A stretch of DNA of 11,091 nt from QHBQ01 sp038230695 (GCA_038230695.1 JBBRMT010000160.1:1-11091); one strand, 5' to 3'. Counted from the stretch's first letter, positions 1 through 6,773 are shown. The notes: generated by a model not told the origin, from the sequence alone. A program made the numbers and translations.

Positions 1-1104
1 CTGCTGCTGCAGATCAGCGGGTTGCTGGCAGCCAGCGGCAAGGTGCTATACGTTAGCGCCGAGGAGTCCAACCAGCAGATCAAGCTGCGGGCCGACCGGC
101 TCAACATCGCGCCCGAAGAGTTGTATCTGCTAGCCGAGACCAACATGGATTACATCCTGCAGCATATCGAGCAGATGCAACCCGCACTGGTGATCATCGA
201 CTCGATCCAAACTGTCTACGTGCCGGATGTGAGTTCGGCAGCGGGCAGCGTCAGCCAGGTGCGCGAGTGTACCAGCAGGCTGATGCGCATGGGCAAGAGC
301 CGCAATATCCCCATGTTTCTGGTCGGCCATGTAACCAAAGAGGGTGCGTTGGCCGGGCCACGGGTGCTTGAACATATTGTAGACACCGTGCTATATTTGG
401 AGGGTGATCGCTACCATCAGTATCGCTTGCTTCGTGGGGTGAAGAACCGTTTTGGCAGCACCAACGAGGTAGGGGTGTTCGAGATGAGCGGCGATGGTAT
501 GATTGAGGTGCCGAATCCTTCCGCCGCCTTCCTTGCCGAGCGCAGCATGGGCATCCCCGGCAGCGCAGTGGCGGTGACTATGGAGGGAACCCGCCCGTTG
601 CTCGTCGAGGTGCAGGCGCTGACCAGCACCACCAGCTTCGGGATGCCGCGCCGCACTGCTAATGGCGTAGACAACAACCGCTTGCAGATGCTGATCGCGG
701 TGCTTACCAAGCGGGTTGGCCTTGCACTGTCGAACCAGGATATTTACGTCAATGTGGTGGGTGGGATGAAGGTGGACGAGCCAGCGGTAGATCTGGCGGT
801 TGCCACTGCGATTGCCAGCAGCTTCCGCAGCCAGATGGTAGACCCCAGTGCGGTGCTGATCGGAGAAATCGGTCTGAGCGGGGAGCTACGCCAGGTTAGC
901 CAGTTGGAGCGGCGGCTGCAAGAGGCGGCCAAGCTAGGTTTCAGCAAGGGTTTCTACCCACTGTCCCCCAAGCCGCCCGCCCTTGCCACCGACTTCAATG
1001 GCGAAGGGGTCGCCAGCCTGGCCCAGACCATCGAGGATGCGCTACTCGGCGAACCGGAGATACCGGAGATGGAGGAGAGTTACGGCGAAGAGGATTACGA
1101 TTAG
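1..1104 (+). CDS. radA: DNA repair protein RadA/Sms, 3' part (5' end outside window)
   Basis: RadA is a RecA-like ATPase with DnaB-type helicase activity that drives branch migration of recombination intermediates in the cytoplasm. The frame is open from base 1 and begins with LLLQISG, the residues that directly follow the Walker A GKST in this family. The missing part, about 90-100 residues, should hold the N-terminal four-cysteine zinc finger and the P-loop. Visible in the 367-residue fragment are GKVLYVSAEES (about 14-24), Walker B PALVIIDS (61-68), the RadA-specific KNRFG motif (148-152), and a C-terminal Lon-protease-like domain (about 165-345) with VNVVGGMKVDEPAVDLA and GEIGLSGELR. The tail is acidic (EEDYD). 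The TTG at base 22 is an internal Leu codon, not a start. Its stop lies 10 bases from the stop of the opposing small gene, and I see no hairpin terminator between them. Confidence 0.95.
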   Translation: MLLQISGLLAASGKVLYVSAEESNQQIKLRADRLNIAPEELYLLAETNMDYILQHIEQMQPALVIIDSIQTVYVPDVSSAAGSVSQVRECTSRLMRMGKSRNIPMFLVGHVTKEGALAGPRVLEHIVDTVLYLEGDRYHQYRLLRGVKNRFGSTNEVGVFEMSGDGMIEVPNPSAAFLAERSMGIPGSAVAVTMEGTRPLLVEVQALTSTTSFGMPRRTANGVDNNRLQMLIAVLTKRVGLALSNQDIYVNVVGGMKVDEPAVDLAVATAIASSFRSQMVDPSAVLIGEIGLSGELRQVSQLERRLQEAAKLGFSKGFYPLSPKPPALATDFNGEGVASLAQTIEDALLGEPEIPEMEESYGEEDYD

Positions 1105-1114
1105 CAAGGCTAGA

Positions 1115-1339
1115 TTAAACCGTCTCCCTCGTTTCGTCCAGCGCAGTGACGGTTAGCGGGCGGCTGCGGCTATCGGCCAGCCGCGCATCATGCCGCATAT
1201 GGTCACTAGGCTCGCTATCCTCAGCGAACCCGCGATCGACGTTGCTCCAGGTACGCTGATTTGGCCCATACACCTCTTCCCCGTTTATATGTCCAGTGGG
1301 GTAGCTTCCAAGTTCAATGCCAGCGGTTTCACCATCCAT
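1115..1339 (-). CDS. Unrecognised small protein, 74 residues
   Basis: I do not recognise this protein. The ATG at 1339 is preceded by a strong Shine-Dalgarno (GAGGGAGG, 1347-1354) with 7-base spacing. Its third codon positions look GC-rich, like those of the neighbours. The product is hydrophilic, starts MDGETAGIELGSYP and is rich in Asp, Glu, Arg and Ser, with a stretch SDHMRHDARLADSRSR near the middle. It has no signal peptide, no membrane segment and no cysteine. The same frame stays open upstream to 1684, but that stretch crosses the AT-rich control region and overlaps the glycosidase start, so the short form is preferred. It is convergent with radA and divergent from the glycosidase. The gene call rests on the ribosome binding site and open frame only. 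Confidence 0.5.
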   Translation of the reverse strand: MDGETAGIELGSYPTGHINGEEVYGPNQRTWSNVDRGFAEDSEPSDHMRHDARLADSRSRPLTVTALDETRETV

Positions 1340-1346
1340 AGTATTA

Positions 1347-1354
1347 CCTCCCTC
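1347..1354 (-). promoter_or_regulatory. Shine-Dalgarno that sets the start of the small gene
   Basis: On the minus strand the bases read GAGGGAGG, seven bases before the ATG at 1339. This is the best reason to treat the 74-codon frame as a real gene and to place its start here rather than upstream. Confidence 0.55.
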
Positions 1355-1406
1355 AATTCCTTTTATTCCCTGTCTTAAACTCAAAAAGTATCTATCATAA
1401 TCCGTG

Positions 1407-1422
1407 CCATCAATATTGATGG
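1407..1422. promoter_or_regulatory. Perfect 16-bp palindrome, candidate operator
   Basis: CCATCAATATTGATGG is identical to its own reverse complement. It lies in the AT-rich gap between the divergent small gene and the glycosidase. It ends 18 bases before the -35 box at 1441, so its centre is about 61 bases upstream of the predicted transcription start. That is a usual position for a class I activator site. It also lies just upstream of a TATGAT box (1394-1399) on the opposite strand. The regulator is unknown. Confidence 0.45.
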
Positions 1423-1440
1423 TGCTGATGTAGCGAGATA

Positions 1441-1469
1441 TTGACGAACCTGCAAATATAACATACAAT
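1441..1469 (+). promoter_or_regulatory. Sigma-70-type promoter of the glycosidase/aldolase operon
   Basis: TTGACG (1441-1446) and TACAAT (1464-1469) each match the consensus at five of six positions, with an optimal 17-base spacer in an AT-rich stretch. Transcription would start near 1476, leaving a leader of about 115 bases before the preferred glycosidase start. Sequence match only. Confidence 0.55.
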
Positions 1470-1577
1470 TTTGCAACAGCGCGATACTGCACCAGATCAC
1501 TTCCTGCAGCTTCAGCCGCTAAAATCCAACCAGGAGCAGAAACGCTATGACAAGACTGGCATCGAGGCACACCCAGC

Positions 1578-1584
1578 AAGGGGG
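1578..1584 (+). promoter_or_regulatory. Ribosome binding site favouring the ATG at 1592
   Basis: AAGGGGG ends seven bases before the ATG at 1592. A competing site, AGGAG at 1532-1536, is 10 bases before the ATG at 1547. The later start is preferred because the recognisable domain begins there (MFATGIENSYP). Confidence 0.4.
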
Positions 1585-1591
1585 ACGCTTT

Positions 1592-2812
1592 ATGTTCGCC
1601 ACTGGCATCGAGAACAGCTATCCGGTAATTACTGACCAAAATGGGCATGACCTGCGAGTTGACGAGATGGCGAAGACTGACCATTATACTTACTGGCAGG
1701 ATGATTTTGCTTTGGTCAACGAGCTAGAGCTAGAATATCTACGCTACGGTCCGCCTTACTATAAGACCCACCTGGGGCCAGGGCGGTATGATTGGTCGTT
1801 TGCCGATGCCACGTTTGCGGCCTTGCGACGACGCAACATCACCCCCATCGTTGACCTTTGCCACTTTGGCGTACCGGACTGGGTGGGCAACTTTCAGAAT
1901 CCCGACTGGCCCGCCCTTTTTGCTGAATACGCAGGTGCGTTCGCGGCGCGTTACCCCTGGGTGCATCTCTACACCCCAGTCAACGAGATATATGTTTGCG
2001 CCAAGTTTTCTGCATTGCTGGGTTGGTGGAATGAGCGACAACGCAGCGATCGCGCTTTCGTCACCGCCCTGAAGCATCTTGCAAAGGCTAATATACTCGC
2101 AGAGCAGGCAATTGTCAAGTTGCAGCCGAGGGCTTACTTTATACAGAGTGAATCCAGCGAATACTTCCACCCAGCCGACCCATCAGTTCAGGAATTGAGC
2201 GATGAACTCAACCACCGCCGCTTCCTGTCGCTCGACCTTTGCTATGGGTATCACGGGGTTTGCCAGTGCAGCTACGAATATCTGCTGGATAATGGCATGA
2301 GCCGCGAGGAGTTTCATTGGTTCGGCGAACACGGGCGGGCGTTGCGCCCCTATCAGATTATGGGCAACGATTATTATATCACAAATGAACACCTGGTGGA
2401 TGCCGACGGCCTGGAGCGGCCCGCTGGTGAAACGCTGGGTTACTACATGATTACCAAAGATTACTTCGACCGCTATCGCTTGCCAGTGATGCACACCGAG
2501 ACCAACTTGCAAAATGCCGCTGAAGCGCCCCTGTGGCTGTGGAAGCAGTGGACTAACATGGTGCATCTGCGCGATGCGGGGGTGCCGCTGATCGGCTTCA
2601 CCTGGTATAGCCTGACCGATCAGGTGGACTGGGACACTGCCCTACGTGAAGATAACAACCATATCAACCCGCTGGGCCTCTACGACCTGCACCGCCAGAT
2701 GCGCCCTGTCGGGCGGGCCTACCGCAATTTGGTGCGGCAGTGGCGCGATGTGCTACCCGCGCAGAGCCTTTGCCTCGACCTCAGTATAACGGTTGCGCCA
2801 CAGGATGACTGA
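1592..2812 (+). CDS. GH1-type glycoside hydrolase (beta-glucosidase-like)
   Basis: A retaining glycosidase of the clan A (beta/alpha)8-barrel type, closest by motif to family GH1. It probably hydrolyses a beta-glycoside in the cytoplasm, as there is no signal peptide. Numbering from the ATG at 1592 (406 residues), the barrel starts MFATGIENSYP. RYGPPYYKTHLGPGRYDWSF (about 51-70) is a typical early strand region. TPVNE puts the likely acid/base at Glu132. GNDYY follows at about 258, HTETN puts the likely nucleophile at Glu303, and GFTWYSLTDQVDWD (about 335-348) is the conserved last-strand Trp motif. Both catalytic motifs differ from textbook GH1 (TFNEP and ITENG), so this is a divergent subgroup. 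An alternative ATG at 1547 would add 15 residues unlike the domain. The next gene begins 21 bases after the stop, so the two are almost certainly co-transcribed. The exact substrate cannot be read from sequence. Confidence 0.85.
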   Translation: MFATGIENSYPVITDQNGHDLRVDEMAKTDHYTYWQDDFALVNELELEYLRYGPPYYKTHLGPGRYDWSFADATFAALRRRNITPIVDLCHFGVPDWVGNFQNPDWPALFAEYAGAFAARYPWVHLYTPVNEIYVCAKFSALLGWWNERQRSDRAFVTALKHLAKANILAEQAIVKLQPRAYFIQSESSEYFHPADPSVQELSDELNHRRFLSLDLCYGYHGVCQCSYEYLLDNGMSREEFHWFGEHGRALRPYQIMGNDYYITNEHLVDADGLERPAGETLGYYMITKDYFDRYRLPVMHTETNLQNAAEAPLWLWKQWTNMVHLRDAGVPLIGFTWYSLTDQVDWDTALREDNNHINPLGLYDLHRQMRPVGRAYRNLVRQWRDVLPAQSLCLDLSITVAPQDD

Positions 2813-2833
2813 TGTGCAGAAAGGGTAAGGGAT

Positions 2834-4930
2834 ATGAACGAGCAGCAAATCATCGCCAACCGCTGGGATGACGAGGCGGCGGCTGGATTGGCAGGACTAG
2901 ACCTACTCGTATATCAATCGCGGCTGGTGGGTAGCGACCCCTCCCTGGTGGTATGGGGAGGCGGCAACACCTCGCTGAAGTTGCACGAAACCGACTTTCG
3001 GGGCCGCGATACCTATGTGATGCGGGTGAAAGGTAGCGGCTCCGACCTCAAGGCGGTTACGCCGCGTGACTTCCCAGGCGTGCGGATGGATGATGTGATA
3101 GCCCTGTTTGAACAAGCGACGATGAGCGACGATAAGATGGTGGAGTACCTTGCCCACACCCTGATGGAGCCAAACTCCAGCCGCCCCTCGATTGAAACAC
3201 TGCTGCACGGCTTCGTCCCCGCCCGCAGCGTGGTGCATAGCCACGCCGATGCCATTCTGGCAGTTACCAACAACCAGCGTCACATCGAAATCCTGCTCGA
3301 ACTCTACGGCGATGAGCTGGCGATCATCCCTTACCACCGCCCCGGCTTCTACCTGTCGAAACTGGTCGGTGAGGCTGCCCGTCAGTTTCCCGCGATCAAG
3401 GGCGTGATCCTGCTCAATCATGGCCTGATCACCTGGGCCGAGGACCCCCGCACCGCCTACCAGCGCCACATCGAGATGGTAGGCCGCGCTGCCCACTATG
3501 CCATCTTGACCCCCAAATCAAGTAAGCAAGACTCCGTAACTCAAAACTCAAAACTCAAAACTCAAAACTCTTCTATCGCCGCCCAACTCGCCCCCGCCCT
3601 GCGCGGGATACTCAGTCAGGACGCACAAGGCCAGCGAATGGTGATGCGCTTTGATGATAGCAATGATGTGCTGGCCTTCGTCAATGGCGAGACTATCAGC
3701 GCGGAACGGCTGCCTGCTGTGTTGCGCGAGGGCGCTGCCACGCCCGATCATATCCTCAACACCAAGCGTCACCCCCTGTGGATTGATGCCGTTGACTCAT
3801 TGGATATTGCCGCCCTGATCGCGGCAGCACGGGTCGCATATGATAAGTGGGCTGAGGAATATGTGGCCTATTACCAGCAGCATCAGACTGGCGAACCGAT
3901 GATGACTGCGATGCCGCGGGTTGTGCTGGTACGTGGGCTGGGGATGTTCAGCGTGGGCCGTGACAGCAAGGCGGTGACGGTTGCCAGCGACATCTACCAT
4001 CACACCATCGCCATCGTCGCGGCGGCGGAGCGGGTGGGTGGCTATCGTTCGCTGGACGACAAGGATGCGTTTGCGGCGGAATACTGGCCGCTGGAACTAT
4101 ACAAGTTGACCCTCGCGCTGCCGGATAAGGAGCTTGCCCGCCGCGTGGTGTTGATAACTGGCGCGGCAGGGGCGATTGGCGCAGGCATCGCGCACCGCTT
4201 CGCCGCCGCCGGCGCACACGTAGTCTGCGCCGACCTCGACATTGACCGAGCGGCGACGCTGGCCGAGGAACTGAACCAGGCCAACCCCAACAACCGCGCG
4301 ATGGCAGTGGAGATGAACGTCAGCGACGAGGCCAGCGTGCAGGCGGCCTACCAGCGGATGCTGCTGGAATATGGCGGCCTCGATGTGCTGGTTTCCAACG
4401 CGGGCATCGCCCACAGTTGCCCGATTGACGAGCTTACCCTAAGTGACTGGCAGCGCAGCTTTGCGGTAAACGCCACCGGCCACTTTCTGGTGGCCCGCGA
4501 GGCGCTGCGAGTGATGAAAGCGCAGGGGATAGGCGGCAGCCTGGTGTTTATCGCCACCAAGAATGTGACCGCACCGGGCAAGGATTTCGGCGCATACAGT
4601 GCGGCGAAGGCGGCGGAAGCGCAACTGGCGCGGGTGCTGGCTCTTGAAGGCGGGCCATTCGCCATCCGCTCCAATATCGTCAACCCCGACGCAATCTTCT
4701 CCGGTAGTGGCTTGTGGAGCGCCGAGGTGCGTACCGAACGCGCCCGCTCCTACGGGATAGCTCCTGACCAGCTTGAGGATTTCTACCGCCAGCGCAACCT
4801 GCTGCGCGTCGAAGTTACCGCTGAGGATGTGGCCGAGGCGGCCCTGTTCTACGCCTCCGACCGTGCCGCCAAGACCACTGGCAGCATGATGCCGGTAGAT
4901 GGTGGCCTGCGCGAAGCCTTCCCGCGCTAA
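2834..4930 (+). CDS. rhaEW: Bifunctional rhamnulose-1-phosphate aldolase/lactaldehyde dehydrogenase (RhaEW type)
   Basis: Fusion of a class II (zinc) aldolase and a short-chain dehydrogenase. In characterised homologues the first domain cleaves L-rhamnulose-1-phosphate to dihydroxyacetone phosphate and L-lactaldehyde, and the second oxidises the lactaldehyde with NAD. The ribosome binding site AAAGGG (2820-2825) is 8 bases before the ATG. In the aldolase part (about 1-430): GGGNTS (42-47), VKGSGSDLK (65-73), zinc ligands His135 and His137 in HSHAD, and His196 in NHG. In the dehydrogenase part (about 437-698): cofactor loop TGAAGAIG (442-449), SNAG (521-524), Asn546, and catalytic YSAAK (Tyr588, Lys592). 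The usual catalytic Ser appears to be Thr575. Residues about 230-247 are encoded by a heptamer tandem repeat (3538-3570) in the linker after the NHG region. A related sugar such as fuculose phosphate is possible. No kinase or isomerase gene is in view. Confidence 0.88.
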   Translation: MNEQQIIANRWDDEAAAGLAGLDLLVYQSRLVGSDPSLVVWGGGNTSLKLHETDFRGRDTYVMRVKGSGSDLKAVTPRDFPGVRMDDVIALFEQATMSDDKMVEYLAHTLMEPNSSRPSIETLLHGFVPARSVVHSHADAILAVTNNQRHIEILLELYGDELAIIPYHRPGFYLSKLVGEAARQFPAIKGVILLNHGLITWAEDPRTAYQRHIEMVGRAAHYAILTPKSSKQDSVTQNSKLKTQNSSIAAQLAPALRGILSQDAQGQRMVMRFDDSNDVLAFVNGETISAERLPAVLREGAATPDHILNTKRHPLWIDAVDSLDIAALIAAARVAYDKWAEEYVAYYQQHQTGEPMMTAMPRVVLVRGLGMFSVGRDSKAVTVASDIYHHTIAIVAAAERVGGYRSLDDKDAFAAEYWPLELYKLTLALPDKELARRVVLITGAAGAIGAGIAHRFAAAGAHVVCADLDIDRAATLAEELNQANPNNRAMAVEMNVSDEASVQAAYQRMLLEYGGLDVLVSNAGIAHSCPIDELTLSDWQRSFAVNATGHFLVAREALRVMKAQGIGGSLVFIATKNVTAPGKDFGAYSAAKAAEAQLARVLALEGGPFAIRSNIVNPDAIFSGSGLWSAEVRTERARSYGIAPDQLEDFYRQRNLLRVEVTAEDVAEAALFYASDRAAKTTGSMMPVDGGLREAFPR
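3538..3570 (+). repeat. Heptamer tandem repeat TCAAAAC inside the aldolase gene
   Basis: Four perfect TCAAAAC units (3541-3568) are flanked by a partial unit on each side, 33 bp in all. They are read in frame and encode TQNSKLKTQNS. The GC content is far below the surrounding gene. The same 33 bp, with one base changed, recurs in mnmG at 9098-9130. Confidence 0.95.
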
Positions 4931-4941
4931 ACATATCAATC

Positions 4942-4968
4942 GTAGGGGCTGGCGGTGGCCCGCCCTGG
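4942..4968. repeat. 27-bp palindromic dispersed element, copy 1
   Basis: Lies 11 bases after the aldolase stop. It starts GTAGGGGC and ends GCCCTGG, with an internal GGCGG/CCGCC stem around a four-base loop (4951-4964). Both ends match the element at 9799-9825 read on the opposite strand, and the length is identical. Its position at the operon end would let it act as an RNA hairpin, but there is no T-run. Confidence 0.55.
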
Positions 4969-5091
4969 TGCGCAACTTACCCACTTACCATAGTGGCTTC
5001 GTGTTAGAAGCGTGTTAGATTTGGACCACCAGCGAAACAAGTGGCGTGGCGCAGCGGTATAATCTAGCATGGGGATGTCTGCAGCGTTCCC

Positions 5092-5118
5092 TTGACTAAC
5101 CGTAAATGCGCCTATACA
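5092..5118 (+). promoter_or_regulatory. Weak candidate promoter for the Gly-rich protein gene
   Basis: TTGACT (5092-5097) and TATACA (5113-5118) are separated by 15 bases, shorter than ideal. CTATACA occurs twice (5112-5118 and 5131-5137), 19 bases apart, so the region may also hold a binding site. The rest of the gap, 4969-5091, shows only a TATAAT at 5058-5063 without a matching -35. Confidence 0.3.
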
Positions 5119-5141
5119 TGAGTGCGCTTACTATACACAGA

Positions 5142-5148
5142 AAGAGGT
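5142..5148 (+). promoter_or_regulatory. Ribosome binding site that sets the start at 5157
   Basis: AAGAGGT ends eight bases before the ATG at 5157. The in-frame ATG at 5106 has no such site, so the shorter protein is preferred. Confidence 0.6.
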
Positions 5149-5156
5149 ACAAACCT

Positions 5157-5672
5157 ATGGCATTTAACCGAGACACATACTGGCAGAAGCTGGCCGACAA
5201 CCTCGGCATCAGCCGCGGCAAGCTGGACGAGGCTCGCAAGCAGGCGTGGCAAGACACGCTAGCCCAGGCGGTGAAGAACGGCGAGGTTGGCGAGGAGCAG
5301 GCCGCAGGCATCAACGAGTGGCGGCAGGCCCGTGAGCAGCAGGGACGGGGCGGCTGGCATGGTCGCCCTGGCTTTGGCCCCGGCGGTCACGGCCCCGGTG
5401 GTCACGGCCCCGGCCCACACCCCGGCTTCGGCCCCGGCCCGGGCGGCCCCGGCTATCGTTTTGGCGGTGGCTGGTGGGGCTTCCGTGGTCCGTTCGCTGG
5501 CCCGCGCTTCGGCGGTGGTCGGCCCTGGGGCGGTACGCCCGCAGACCCGCGAGGCTGGGGCGAACACCCCGGCCAGCGTGGCGAACACTTCCACGGCCCG
5601 TTTGGGCATCGCCGCGGCTGGCCCGATGCGCCGGAGCAGGGTGACAGCGAAAGCGTAACCAGGCGCGGCTGA
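5157..5672 (+). CDS. Gly/Pro/His-rich protein with a short helical N-terminal domain
   Basis: No function is assigned. The 171-residue product has two parts. Residues 1-62 (MAFNRDTYWQKLADNLGISRGKL onward) look helical and polar, of the kind seen in small bacterial proteins with an LADxLGIs...L...A..K pattern and a second GEVxEEQAAxI motif. From about residue 63 to the end the chain is low complexity: Gly, Pro, His, Arg, Phe and Trp, with HGPGG repeats. It has no signal peptide or membrane segment. The tail is probably disordered. Its many His residues could bind metal and its Arg/Gly blocks could bind nucleic acid, but both ideas are inference. The DNA under the tail includes a 15-bp tandem duplication at 5385-5414. 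The gene appears to be transcribed alone: a gap of more than 200 bases precedes it and a hairpin terminator follows. Confidence 0.75.
   Translation: MAFNRDTYWQKLADNLGISRGKLDEARKQAWQDTLAQAVKNGEVGEEQAAGINEWRQAREQQGRGGWHGRPGFGPGGHGPGGHGPGPHPGFGPGPGGPGYRFGGGWWGFRGPFAGPRFGGGRPWGGTPADPRGWGEHPGQRGEHFHGPFGHRRGWPDAPEQGDSESVTRRG
5385..5414 (+). repeat. 15-bp tandem duplication in the Gly-rich coding region
   Basis: Two adjacent copies of GGTCACGGCCCCGG plus one base (5385-5399 and 5400-5414) encode the repeated HGPGG/HGPGP peptide. Because the unit is a multiple of three, copy changes would keep the frame. Confidence 0.75.
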
Positions 5673-5699
5673 GGCTGCTGGCAACAGTCAGAAATATAC

Positions 5700-5732
5700 G
5701 AGGGCGCACTTCAGTGCGTCCTCATTTTGTTT
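5700..5732 (+). terminator. Rho-independent terminator after the Gly-rich protein gene
   Basis: GAGGGCGCAC (5700-5709) pairs with GTGCGTCCTC (5714-5723) over ten base pairs, one of them G-U, around a TTCA tetraloop. ATTTTGTTT follows. It lies 27 bases after the stop of the upstream gene. On the other strand the stem is followed by GTATATTTC, so it may also weakly terminate the convergent glycosyltransferase gene. Confidence 0.8.
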
Positions 5733-5735
5733 ATC

Positions 5736-6773
5736 TCAACCGAGCAGCGCGGCAACTACCTTGTCCCAGCTAATATCGGCGGCGCGATAGTCAGCAAGCC
5801 CTTGCTGGCCGAGGGTGGCGGCGAGGTACGGCTCCGCGTATAGTCGCCGCAGGTTGGCGGCAAGCGCGGCGGCATCGGGCGGGCTGACCAGGCCATTTGC
5901 GCCGTCACGCACGAACTCAAGCACACCACCCGCATCATCGGTGGTGATGAGGGGGCGGGCGCTTGCCATGCCTTCCAGGGTACTGAAGCCGTAATCCTCG
6001 TCAATCGGTGCGTAGTAGACGGCGCGGGCGTTCGCCAGCAACTCAATCTTGTACTCCTCGCTGATGTAGCCAGGGAGTTGCACCCGACCTTGTAGCGGCC
6101 CATCCGCCACCCTTTTCCGCAGCGCCTCCAGCAGCGGTCCGCTGCCAGCGATGATCGCCTTCGCCTGCGGAGTTTGCTCAAGCGCATCGAGCAGCAACGC
6201 CGGTCGCTTGGCCGCATCTAGCCGATTGACAAACACGATGTAATCGCCGTAATCGCCCGCCTGCCAGCGATCATGGGCCAGGGGCGGATAGAGCGGCTGG
6301 GCGGCAAGGCCATTGTATCGCTGCAATCTGCCCGCCACGTTGCGGCTGATGGCAAAACGGCGGGCGGGGGGAATGCCGCCGATGCCCAGCCGATCCGCCT
6401 GCTGTACCATTTTGCGTACTCGCCCATCCTCTGGCGTGTTGACGAAATCGCTGAGAGGGGTGCCATACCAGTCGTATGCCTGGCGATGCTGATGCACCAG
6501 CCAGAGAGCGCGATTATAGTGGCTGGCAAGGTAGGAGGGGAACTTGGTGGCAATAACCAGGTCAACCGGTACACCGTTGCTCTCGGTCAAGTCGAGCAGT
6601 CGCCAGGCGGCCATGCTCTTGACCAATTCCGTGTGCGGATACCAGCGATAGGGCAACGCCACGACATCCACACGATGCCCACGCTCGATCAGCGCGGCCC
6701 GCAGGCCGTCAACCAGCGCCTCGTTGCCGCCTCGCACGAACGGCACCTGTGATGTGGTGATAATAATGTTCAT
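5736..6773 (-). CDS. Glycosyltransferase family 4 protein
   Basis: A GT-B fold retaining glycosyltransferase that moves a sugar from a nucleotide-sugar donor to an acceptor I cannot name (exopolysaccharide, glycolipid or protein). It has 345 residues. The N-terminal acceptor domain begins MNIIITTSQVPFVRGGNEALV, a normal opening strand with a Gly-rich loop. The donor domain starts at about 175 with YIVFVNRLDAAKRPALLLDAL, followed by AIIAGSGP (about 206-213). The catalytic E-x7-E motif is EDYGFSTLE (Glu259, Glu267), followed by a Gly-rich donor-binding loop, DDAGGVLEFV. It has no membrane segment and is probably cytoplasmic or peripheral. It stands alone, convergent with the Gly-rich gene and divergent from the DUF427 operon. 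A weak AGGA (6784-6787) 10 bases before the ATG is partly inside the palindromic element at 6785-6811. Confidence 0.88.
   Translation of the reverse strand: MNIIITTSQVPFVRGGNEALVDGLRAALIERGHRVDVVALPYRWYPHTELVKSMAAWRLLDLTESNGVPVDLVIATKFPSYLASHYNRALWLVHQHRQAYDWYGTPLSDFVNTPEDGRVRKMVQQADRLGIGGIPPARRFAISRNVAGRLQRYNGLAAQPLYPPLAHDRWQAGDYGDYIVFVNRLDAAKRPALLLDALEQTPQAKAIIAGSGPLLEALRKRVADGPLQGRVQLPGYISEEYKIELLANARAVYYAPIDEDYGFSTLEGMASARPLITTDDAGGVLEFVRDGANGLVSPPDAAALAANLRRLYAEPYLAATLGQQGLADYRAADISWDKVVAALLG

Noticed and set aside
1547..1591. Longer glycosidase start at ATG 1547
   Set aside because: The 15 extra residues do not resemble the domain start, and the ATG at 1592 has a well-spaced ribosome binding site. 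It remains possible.
1115..1684. 190-codon open frame on the minus strand from 1684
   Set aside because: Its upstream half crosses the AT-rich divergent control region and overlaps the glycosidase gene. The strong ribosome binding site supports a start at 1339 only.
2903..3496. 197-codon minus-strand open frame inside the aldolase gene
   Set aside because: It lies opposite conserved aldolase motifs and encodes nothing recognisable.
3538..3570. CRISPR or phage-derived array
   Set aside because: The units are 7 bp, directly adjacent and without spacers, and no cas gene is present.
4981..4996. CCACT/AGTGG inverted repeat as a terminator
   Set aside because: Only a 5-bp stem and no T-run follows.
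5058..5063. Perfect TATAAT as a promoter
   Set aside because: No -35-like hexamer at 16-19 bases upstream.
4969..5091. tRNA or small RNA gene in the gap before the Gly-rich gene
   Set aside because: No cloverleaf or T-loop pattern could be found by eye.
5106..5156. Longer start for the Gly-rich protein at ATG 5106
   Set aside because: No ribosome binding site, and it overlaps the candidate promoter. The ATG at 5157 has a good site.
5259..5684. Ala/Arg-rich open frames on the minus strand and in another plus frame over the Gly-rich gene
   Set aside because: They are by-products of the GC-rich low-complexity codons of the real gene, with no ribosome binding site and no recognisable domain.
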